Part shown: positions 1-5,476 of the stretch, piece after piece
How the letters are laid out: every line of letters begins with the position of its first letter
Numbering within the stretch: position 1 is the first letter of the stretch
Assembly (NCBI GenBank): GCA_965247535.1
Contig: OZ252018.1
Span: forward strand, 186,001-250,000
Direction of reading: 5' to 3'
DNA length: 64,000 bases
Origin: JAPPHY01 sp965247535
Lineage (GTDB): Bacteria > Chloroflexota > Dehalococcoidia > Lucifugimonadales > UBA2985
The notes under the pieces: generated by a model
Seen by the model: the letters and a program-made list of their open reading frames with translations, nothing else
Databases searched by the model: none
Told to the model about the DNA's origin: nothing
Made by a program: the position numbers and the translations under genes

Positions 1-1
1 C

Positions 2-208
2 GATCTGGCCCTGATAGTAGCGACGCTGGGAGACATCGCCCGCGCCCGGCGAATGGCGGTGGTGGCGCAGGAAGCTGGTTTGGGCAGAGAGAGCCTCTAC
101 AAGTCGCTGTCCTTGGACGGCAACCCGGAGTTCGCCACCGTGCTGAAAGTGGTGCGCGCCTTGGGGCTCAGGCTTCAGGCCTCAGCTGCGCCGGAACCGA
201 GCGAGTGA
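2..208 (+). CDS. HigA-like antitoxin, C-terminal part (cut by window start)
   Basis: The reading frame is open from the window edge to a TGA and gives 68 residues. The sequence runs LGDIARARRM, EAGLGRESLYKSLS, GNPEFATVLKVVRALGLRL, which is the helix-turn-helix core of the putative addiction-module antidote family (HI1420/HigA type) that represses its own toxin-antitoxin operon. The toxin (HigB/RelE-like) would normally lie just upstream, outside the window. The GIY-YIG gene starts on the base after this stop codon, so the two are probably co-transcribed. The family call is good; whether an intact toxin exists cannot be seen. Confidence 0.75.
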   Translation, partial: DLALIVATLGDIARARRMAVVAQEAGLGRESLYKSLSLDGNPEFATVLKVVRALGLRLQASAAPEPSE

Positions 209-670
209 ATGAAGGAAAGCATCATGCCCAACGACTTCTGGAGAGCCGTCAACAGGATGAAGCCTCTAATGGACGAACTGACAGAGAGCGAGGAACGGAG
301 CTGGGACCAATACAGTGATGCACCTCATACTGGCGTGTACGTCTTCTACGAGAAGGGCAAACCGATCTACGTAGGGCGCTCAAGAAACTTGCGGCGCCGT
401 ATTCGGGAGCACGGGGCCGCCAGTTCAGAACGATACTCAGCAACATTTGCTTTCAAGTTGCTGCGACAGAAGTTGAGCGATCCGAAAGGCAAGGCGGCAG
501 ACATTGAGAGAGATCACAAGGAGGAGTACCACCAGCAGCGAGAAAGAGTGCGAATGATGACGTTTCGGGCCGTTTCAATCACCAACCAATTGGAACAGAC
601 CCTCTTCGAGGTCTACGCAATCATCGAGATGGGCACCGCTCCCCAATACAACGACTTCGAAACCCACTAG
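209..670 (+). CDS. GIY-YIG domain protein
   Basis: A 153-residue protein with an N-terminal helical region and a GIY-YIG nuclease fold: GVYVFYEKGKPIYVGRSRNL at about residues 42-61 contains the paired GVY and YVG motifs followed by the catalytic-type Arg. A Glu in the LFEVYA helix (about residue 133) and an Asn near the C-terminus (QYND) fit the remaining active-site positions. The ATG directly abuts the stop of the antitoxin upstream, implying translational coupling. Small stand-alone GIY-YIG proteins of this kind are often found next to toxin-antitoxin or mobile genes. The substrate is unknown. Confidence 0.8.
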   Translation: MKESIMPNDFWRAVNRMKPLMDELTESEERSWDQYSDAPHTGVYVFYEKGKPIYVGRSRNLRRRIREHGAASSERYSATFAFKLLRQKLSDPKGKAADIERDHKEEYHQQRERVRMMTFRAVSITNQLEQTLFEVYAIIEMGTAPQYNDFETH

Positions 671-682
671 GAGAAAGCAAGC

Positions 683-790
683 ATGAAGAAGCACCTGCGG
701 CCGCTCACCCCGGCGGCGCTCTACGCCCGATTATCCAGTGACAGGCAGGACATGAACCCGTCCGTGTCCACCCAGCTAAGGTCGCTCTAG
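683..790 (+). pseudogene. Serine recombinase N-terminal relic
   Basis: The frame begins with ATG and reads MKKHLRPLTPAALYARLSSD then RQDMNPSVSTQLRSL. This is the start of a large serine recombinase/resolvase, including the catalytic Ser of the YARxSSDRQ motif. An in-frame TAG ends it at residue 35. The next codons still read EHTKSAGN, matching the LREYAxxxG stretch expected after this point, and then similarity fades before the guaB3 promoter. It is therefore a decayed gene, not a small intact one. It marks a past integration or exchange event at this accessory edge. Confidence 0.65.
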
Positions 791-881
791 GAACACACCA
801 AGTCCGCCGGTAACCCCGCTCCGCAGGCACGGAGGACGGGCAACAGACGCCGCTTTCGCTCCAAAACCGCCGTCGATTTCA

Positions 882-910
882 TTGACTCGCGCACAGCGCG
901 GTGGTATATT
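882..910 (+). promoter_or_regulatory. Sigma70-type promoter for guaB3
   Basis: TTGACT at 882-887 and TATATT at 905-910 are separated by exactly 17 bp. Transcription would start near 917, upstream of the GGGAGA ribosome site and the GTG at 939. This rules out an earlier in-frame start at 882, which lies inside the promoter. Confidence 0.7.
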
Positions 911-938
911 CCCAACCACAATCACCGGGAGATGTACC

Positions 939-2081
939 GTGGAGGTTCCTCACCTGAAAGAGCTCCGCAGGTCCTACGGCTTCGACGAGGTGGCCATCGT
1001 CCCTGGGAGCGTGACGGTCAACCCCGACCAGACCCTGATTGACTTCTCGATAGGCGACTTTTCCTTCGGCACTCCCTTCCTTGCTTCCTCGCTGGACGCC
1101 GTCGCGTCTCCCAGGTTTGCGGGCTGCCTGGGCAGGATGGGCGGGCTCGCCGTCCTCAACCTGGAGGGCATCTACTCCCGCTACGACGACGCCGAAGCCG
1201 TAATCCAGCACATCATCGAGGCGCCCCAGGCGGAGGCCACGCCCCTTCTGCAGAAGATATACTCGTCGCCCATCAAGGAAAACCTCATCGGCGAGCGCGT
1301 GGAGGAGATCAAGCGCGAAGGCGTCGCCTGCGCAGTCTCGCTCACGCCCGCCAACACCAAGCGCCTCTCGCCCATTGCCGTCGAGGCCGGAGCCGACATC
1401 CTGTTCGTCCAGTCCACCGTCACCACGGCCCGGCATATTTCGAAGAGCGAGCAGGGCCTGGACCTGTACGACATCTGCCGGCAGGTGCGCACGCCGGTGG
1501 TGGTGGGCAACACGGTCAGCTACGGCGCCACGCTGGAGCTGATGGACACGGGCGTCCAGGGCGTCCTTGTGGGCGTTGGGCCCGGCGCAATCTGCACGAC
1601 TCGCGAGGTGGAGGGCATCGGTGTGCCCCAGGTCACGGCCACGCTCGACTGCGCCGCGGCAAGGGAGGAGTTCTTCCACCGCACCGGCCGATACGTCCCC
1701 ATCATCACGGACGGGGGGATGCGCACGGGCGGCGACATCTGCAAGGCGATAGCCAGCGGCGCCGATGCGGTGATGCTCGGCACCACGTTCGCGCAGGCGG
1801 ATGAAGCCCCCGGCATGGGCTACAACTGGGGCATGGCCAGCTTCCACCCGGCGCTGCCAAGGGGCACTCGCATAAATGTTGGGACCAAGGGGCCTCTGGA
1901 GAAGATCCTCTTCGGGCCGACGTCGGTGACGGACGGCACGCAGAACCTGGCCGGCGCCCTGCGAGCGGCGATGGGCATGTGCGGCGCGTTCAACATCGGG
2001 GAGATGCAGCAGGCGGAGATGGTGGTTGCGCCCGCCATCAAGACCGAGGGCAAGTACTTCCAGCTGGCGGGCCGCTTCTAG
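939..2081 (+). CDS. guaB3: GuaB3 family IMP dehydrogenase-related protein
   Basis: A 380-residue TIM-barrel protein of the IMP dehydrogenase/GMP reductase superfamily. It has no CBS (Bateman) insert, which is typical of the GuaB3 branch. The nucleotide-binding loop GPGAICTTREVEGIG (about residues 214-228) carries the catalytic Cys near residue 219, and DGGMRTGGDICKAIASGADAVMLG is the phosphate-binding strand. The likely role is purine nucleotide interconversion in the cytoplasm. Family members have been assigned IMP dehydrogenase activity, but which reaction this copy performs is not certain. GTG 939 is chosen because GGGAGA precedes it and the promoter overlaps any earlier start. Confidence 0.88.
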   Translation: MEVPHLKELRRSYGFDEVAIVPGSVTVNPDQTLIDFSIGDFSFGTPFLASSLDAVASPRFAGCLGRMGGLAVLNLEGIYSRYDDAEAVIQHIIEAPQAEATPLLQKIYSSPIKENLIGERVEEIKREGVACAVSLTPANTKRLSPIAVEAGADILFVQSTVTTARHISKSEQGLDLYDICRQVRTPVVVGNTVSYGATLELMDTGVQGVLVGVGPGAICTTREVEGIGVPQVTATLDCAAAREEFFHRTGRYVPIITDGGMRTGGDICKAIASGADAVMLGTTFAQADEAPGMGYNWGMASFHPALPRGTRINVGTKGPLEKILFGPTSVTDGTQNLAGALRAAMGMCGAFNIGEMQQAEMVVAPAIKTEGKYFQLAGRF

Positions 2082-2165
2082 GGCCAGCGGTCGCTCTTCG
2101 CAACGACACCCGCAGCGTTCCAGGCCATTCCTCGATTCCTGTAGCGTGACGGCGCGCCCAGCGAT

Positions 2166-2194
2166 TTGACGCGCCAGGTTGACGCCGATACAAT
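2166..2194 (+). promoter_or_regulatory. Promoter of first tRNA-Ala gene
   Basis: TTGACG (2166-2171), 17 bp, TACAAT (2189-2194). The -10 box ends 30 bp before the tRNA. The same architecture and much of the same sequence recur before the second tRNA-Ala at 3535. Confidence 0.8.
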
Positions 2195-2223
2195 CGATGA
2201 CACAGCGCGACCGGCGCTTGCGA

Positions 2224-2299
2224 GGGGATATAGCTCAACTGGGAGAGCGCGGCGTTCGCATCGCCGAGGTTGGGGGTTCGAGCCCCCCTATCTCCACCA
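2224..2299 (+). tRNA. tRNA-Ala(CGC), copy 1
   Basis: 76 nt with a complete cloverleaf. The acceptor GGGGATA/TATCTCC contains the G3-U70 wobble that defines tRNA-Ala. The D arm is GCTC/GAGC, the anticodon stem CGGCG/CGCCG has loop TTCGCAT (anticodon CGC, reading GCG), and the T arm is GGGGG-TTCGAGC-CCCCC. The discriminator is A and CCA is encoded. A near-identical copy lies at 3593. Confidence 0.96.
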
Positions 2300-2334
2300 G
2301 GGTGGGCAGAATCCAGAAACCTTATGAATGCTTG

Positions 2335-2847
2335 GTGACTGACTTGGGTGCTAAGTTCGCTTCAGTCCTCCTACTAGTCCTGGCAACCACCCTTGCCTGC
2401 AGCAGCGACGCGCCGAACGAGGAAGCGATGAAGGCCGAGGTTGAGTCTGCCCTCGATACCCTGGCGGCAGAGCTGGCGGCGGAGAGACCCGCCGAGGCCA
2501 CCGGATACACGGATCGCCTGCGGGCCTACCTGGATGCCCACCCCGCGTTCTACGGGAGCGCCGCAGCGTTGCTGGATAGTGACGGAACTGTTACAGCCAG
2601 CCCCTACGTTTATCGCACCTCCGACGACTACGCCACCCTGGACCTTGCCGTACCGTCCTACAACATCGACTCGCAGGCCTGGGTGACGGCGCCACTGGCC
2701 GCCGACGCGGGCGTCTGGACAGACCCATACTTCGATGCCGGTGGCGGTGAGATCTGGATGATCACCCGCTCGGTTCCGGTTCGCGACGCCGACGGCATAT
2801 TCGCCATAGTCACGACGGATTTGCCAGTGGAGGCCCCTTCCCGGTGA
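2335..2847 (+). CDS. Lipoprotein with a Cache (PDC sensor-like) domain
   Basis: About 170 residues beginning VTDLGAKFASVLLLVLATTL and then ACSSD, a lipoprotein signal peptide with lipidated Cys near residue 22. The mature part is a helix followed by a Cache/PDC fold with the signature pieces TVTASPYVYR, WTDPYFDAGGGEIWMITRSV and PVRDADGIFAIVTTDLPV. In sensor kinases and chemoreceptors this extracellular domain binds small ligands, but here no membrane-spanning output domain follows. It is thus a free-standing periplasmic or surface-anchored binding module. GTG 2335 (or TTG 2332) is chosen because the longer frame would run through the tRNA. Function unknown. Confidence 0.75.
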   Translation: MTDLGAKFASVLLLVLATTLACSSDAPNEEAMKAEVESALDTLAAELAAERPAEATGYTDRLRAYLDAHPAFYGSAAALLDSDGTVTASPYVYRTSDDYATLDLAVPSYNIDSQAWVTAPLAADAGVWTDPYFDAGGGEIWMITRSVPVRDADGIFAIVTTDLPVEAPSR

Positions 2848-2858
2848 GACTCGTCCCG

Positions 2859-2891
2859 AGCCCCGTCCAAGTACGACCGGGGGCCGGGGCT
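2859..2891. terminator. Possible shared hairpin between convergent genes
   Basis: AGCCCCG at 2859-2865 can pair with CGGGGCT at 2885-2891, between the end of the Cache lipoprotein and the converging GlcG-like gene. No T-run follows on either strand, so this is weak. Confidence 0.25.
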
Positions 2892-3285
2892 ACAGCGAGT
2901 CCACCGCGGCCTGGGCGCAGATCTCGTCCTCTTCTCCCGTGCCCCCACCGACCCCACAGGCCCCCTCCACGACGCCATCCCGGATGACTGGTATCGCTCC
3001 CTGGCCCGGGATCATGTTGCTACCGGAGGCGGCGATGATGCCCCGGATGGTCGGGTGGTCGGCGCGCTCTTGGAGCATGACGCTGGGCCTGCCGAATCCG
3101 ACAGACGCGGTTGCCTTGCCCTGGGATCCGTAAACGCTGGCCCAAATGGCACCGTCCATCCGGGCGAAGGAGATCAACCTTCCGCCCGGGTCGCACACGG
3201 CCACGCTGATCTTGATTCCCAGCTCATTTGCCTTCGCCATAGCGGCATCACATAGCTTGATCGATTCGTGCAGGGTCAGCGCCAT
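2890..3285 (-). CDS. GlcG/HbpS family (DUF336) protein
   Basis: 131 residues: MALTLHESIKLCDAAMAKA, ISVAVCDPGGRLISFARMDG, GKATASVGFGRP, GGIPV-like segment (GQGAIPVIRDG) and GACGVGGGTGEEDEICAQAA. This is the whole GlcG/HbpS fold, a small cytoplasmic or secreted domain known for haem or small-molecule binding near glycolate and aldehyde metabolism genes. The ATG at 3285 is chosen because the family begins here and GGGGGAAA precedes it on the minus strand; a longer upstream frame has no homology. No metabolic partner adjoins it, so the ligand is unknown. Confidence 0.85.
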   Translation of the reverse strand: MALTLHESIKLCDAAMAKANELGIKISVAVCDPGGRLISFARMDGAIWASVYGSQGKATASVGFGRPSVMLQERADHPTIRGIIAASGSNMIPGQGAIPVIRDGVVEGACGVGGGTGEEDEICAQAAVDSL

Positions 3286-3534
3286 GTCGGTTTCCCCCAA
3301 TGTTGTTGGTGGTAAGCATCTTATATCAGGGCCTCGGGGTTCACAAGGAGAGGAGGTTGCGCTGCGTAGACCCTCGCAAACCCTCTTTCCATTTGATAGG
3401 GGAAGATTGAGATGGGGGTGAACCGCGCCAGCCGCGCCGCGCCCCTGGATTGCTGCCCGCATCGCTATACGGGGCAGGTCTTCCGCTGCAATGACGGTTG
3501 GGTCATTGATACGTCATCGCCCCTTCCGTGCGAA
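3286..3534. other. Intergenic region, no gene seen
   Basis: Between the GlcG-like start and the second tRNA-Ala promoter. A TATAAG-like box on the minus strand about 40 bp before the GlcG-like gene may be its -10. Nothing coding is supported here. Confidence 0.4.
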
Positions 3535-3563
3535 TTGACGCGCAACGCCCGCGCCGATATGAT
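3535..3563 (+). promoter_or_regulatory. Promoter of second tRNA-Ala gene
   Basis: TTGACG (3535-3540), 17 bp, TATGAT (3558-3563), with the -10 again ending 30 bp before the tRNA. Shared stretches with the first copy (TTGACGCGC, GCGCCGATA or GACGCCGATA, CACAGCGCGA) show the promoter was duplicated with the gene. Confidence 0.8.
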
Positions 3564-3592
3564 CGAGGGCACAGCGCGAGTGACATGTACTC

Positions 3593-3668
3593 GGGGATAT
3601 AGCTCAACTGGGAGAGCGCGGCGTTCGCAACGCCGAGGTTGGGGGTTCGAGCCCCCCTATCTCCCCCA
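3593..3668 (+). tRNA. tRNA-Ala(CGC), copy 2, unusual C73
   Basis: Same cloverleaf as the copy at 2224, with G3-U70 and anticodon CGC in loop TTCGCAA. It differs at loop position 38 (A instead of T) and at the discriminator. After TATCTCC the sequence is CCCA, so position 73 is C where the first copy and alanine tRNAs in general have A. The CCA end is encoded. Confidence 0.92.
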
Positions 3669-3819
3669 GGGGTAGACGAACCCCAAGACCCATACGCAGC
3701 GGCCTTCCTCGAATCCCTAGGGCGATCTAGATTTAACTTAGGCCATGCCAGTCCCTAGCCTAAGCTTACTACTGATGAAGCCTTAGTATTACTGGCGACC
3801 ACGCGGACGGCGACGGCGC

Positions 3820-3865
3820 TTGACAGAAAGCCGGGTTCTCATCATAATGATGACAGTTTCATCAT
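3820..3865 (+). promoter_or_regulatory. Promoter and palindromic operator of the RHH gene
   Basis: TTGACA (3820-3825), 17 bp, CATAAT (3843-3848). A perfect 7-bp inverted repeat with a one-base centre, TCATCAT-A-ATGATGA (3839-3853), covers the -10 box. A third half-site TCATCAT follows at 3859-3865 and forms another inverted pair with 3847-3853. The arrangement fits autorepression by the ribbon-helix-helix protein encoded 12 bp downstream. Confidence 0.7.
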
Positions 3866-3877
3866 TTTGGTGCACAC

Positions 3878-4072
3878 ATGACTTCAAGAAGGTCCCCGAA
3901 AGACCGAGAGCGCCTTACCATTACCCTAGGGTCTGGTCAAAGAAGGGCGCTTGAGGCTGTCGCTGAACGGAACAATACAACTCTAGCGTATGTAGTGCGC
4001 TTCGCCTTAGGTCAGTTCATCGAAGAGCACGGACAAGGCCGCTTACCCCTTAGGTTTCCCGATGGGCGCTGA
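3878..4072 (+). CDS. Ribbon-helix-helix (Arc/CopG-type) regulator
   Basis: 64 residues. RERLTITLGSGQRRALEAVA is a beta-strand plus helix and TTLAYVVRFALGQFIEEH the second helix of an RHH DNA-binding dimer. The basic N-terminus MTSRRSPKDR is typical. It sits directly behind a promoter with three TCATCAT half-sites and overlaps or abuts the methyltransferase gene. It is therefore probably the autoregulatory controller of that gene, taking the place of the helix-turn-helix C protein found in many type II R-M systems. The fold call is good; the regulatory role is inferred. Confidence 0.75.
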   Translation: MTSRRSPKDRERLTITLGSGQRRALEAVAERNNTTLAYVVRFALGQFIEEHGQGRLPLRFPDGR

Positions 4073-5120
4073 AATGAACGTGACTGACCAGGCAGTATCC
4101 CTCGAAGGCTCCCTTTGCGCTGAGAAGCAATCCGAAACGCTTGCGCCAGCATTCGAAACAGACTGGGGAAGCATGTACCAAGGGGAGTGTAAATCACTCC
4201 TGAGCCAAGCCCCACTAGCAGCCTACAAGGGCCGGGTACAGCTGATTCTGACCTCACCACCCTTCCCACTAAATAGGAAAAAGAAGTATGGGAACCTCAC
4301 CGGCGATGCTTACCTGCAATGGCTCAGGGGGATGGCGCCACTCTTCCGCGAATATCTCACCGCCGACGGATCTATCGTCCTTGAACTCGGCAATGCGTGG
4401 GAGCCCGGGAAACCAACGATGTCTACGCTGCCCATGAAGGCGCTCTTGGCATTCTTGGAAGCAGCTGACTTGCACCTCTGCCAAGAATTCATCTGCTTCA
4501 ATCCTGCGCGGCTGCCGACGCCTGCCCAGTGGGTGAATGTTGAGCGAATCCGAGTAAAGGACGCCTTTACGCGAGTCTGGTGGATGTCGCCTGTAGAGAG
4601 GCCCAGGGCGAATAACAGAAATGTCGTCACCGAGTACAGCAAGAGCATGCTGGAACTGCTGAAGAAAGGAACCTATAACGCGGGCAAGCGCCCGTCTGGA
4701 CACCACATCGGCACCGAATCATTCCTGTCCAACAACGGTGGTTCCATACCACCAAACGTCCTCGTCCCCTCTCAGGGCGAGGAGTCGCTACCGTTGTTCG
4801 AGGTACTCCCGATTGCAAACACTGGCGCCAACGGCGTATACCAGCAGTATTGCCGCAACAACGGCCTCCCCATCCATCCAGCGAGGATGCAGGAGAAGCT
4901 TGCGGAGTTTTTCATTAAATTCCTGACGCAGGAGAATGAATTGGTCTTGGACCCGTTCGCCGGCAGCAACACAACCGGAGCGGTGGCTCAGCGCTTCAAC
5001 AGGAAGTGGATTGCCATAGAACTCGACGAGGAATACGTTCGGGGCGCTCAGGTGCGGGTTCGTCCAGACCTGAACCACGAAGGAATTGCTAGTCGTCCGT
5101 CTCCATCTCCAGACGCATGA
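4062..5120 (+). CDS. PvuII-type DNA N4-cytosine methyltransferase
   Basis: 352 residues. The beta-class motif order is clear: catalytic motif IV TSPPF at 64-68, followed by RKKKYGNL, then target-recognition segments (FNPARLPTPAQWV, RIRVKDAFTRVWW, RPSGHHIG, NNGGSIPPN), and AdoMet-binding motif I DPFAGSNTTG at about 297-306. These blocks follow M.PvuII closely, which makes N4-methylcytosine in DNA the expected product; the recognition site cannot be read. The start overlaps the RHH gene by 11 bp; ATG 4074, one base after the RHH stop, is an equally good start. It converges with the GHKL operon and overlaps the last gene of that operon by 32 bp. Confidence 0.9.
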   Translation: MGAEMNVTDQAVSLEGSLCAEKQSETLAPAFETDWGSMYQGECKSLLSQAPLAAYKGRVQLILTSPPFPLNRKKKYGNLTGDAYLQWLRGMAPLFREYLTADGSIVLELGNAWEPGKPTMSTLPMKALLAFLEAADLHLCQEFICFNPARLPTPAQWVNVERIRVKDAFTRVWWMSPVERPRANNRNVVTEYSKSMLELLKKGTYNAGKRPSGHHIGTESFLSNNGGSIPPNVLVPSQGEESLPLFEVLPIANTGANGVYQQYCRNNGLPIHPARMQEKLAEFFIKFLTQENELVLDPFAGSNTTGAVAQRFNRKWIAIELDEEYVRGAQVRVRPDLNHEGIASRPSPSPDA

Positions 5121-5457
5121 GTTCAACTTCAGACCTCAATGTCTGAATCAGGGTGGCCGTTACCCGCCGGAGCTCTTGATTCACTGCTTGGGAACCCGGG
5201 TCGTCGAGGGCATTGCTCTCGCCAACAATCTCTTCTTCGTTGTTTTGAGCTTCTCCGGGTTGTAATTGCTCCCGACGCGAGCTCCGAGTCTCAGACTGTT
5301 CATGAAGCTGAAACAGATGAAAGGCCAAATACGCGACGTGCCGGTCAGCGAGTCTCTGAGCATAGCTCTCATCGAACCTACGACTCCAACGCAATCGTTC
5401 TGCTTGAAACTGACGCTCTTCCATGTTCACGTACAGATACAGCTCGTCTCCATTCAT
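5089..5457 (-). CDS. Unrecognised 122-residue protein, GHKL operon
   Basis: Third gene of a minus-strand operon, 19 bp after the GHKL ATPase, with TTGGGAG before its ATG. It is charged and mostly helical. RQFQAERLRWSRRF and YAQRLADRHVAYLAFHLFQL look amphipathic, the middle is low-complexity and acidic (NNEEE), and the C-terminus RRVTATLIQTLRSEVELMRL may form a coiled coil. I see no PD-(D/E)xK, HNH, GIY-YIG or PLD motif, so it is not an obvious nuclease. Its 3' end overlaps the end of the convergent methyltransferase gene. It may be an adaptor or oligomerisation partner of the ATPase; no family was recognised. Confidence 0.6.
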   Translation of the reverse strand: MNGDELYLYVNMEERQFQAERLRWSRRFDESYAQRLADRHVAYLAFHLFQLHEQSETRSSRREQLQPGEAQNNEEEIVGESNALDDPGSQAVNQELRRVTATLIQTLRSEVELMRLEMETDD

Positions 5458-5476
5458 CTCCCAAGTCCCGACTCTC

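Noticed and set aside
2179..2334. N-terminal extension of the Cache lipoprotein through the tRNA-Ala
   Set aside because: The frame runs through a complete tRNA; the signal peptide starts only after it.
5089..5457. 122-aa protein as the missing restriction endonuclease of the GHKL locus
   Set aside because: No PD-(D/E)xK, HNH, GIY-YIG or phospholipase-D motif could be found; it is low-complexity and helical.
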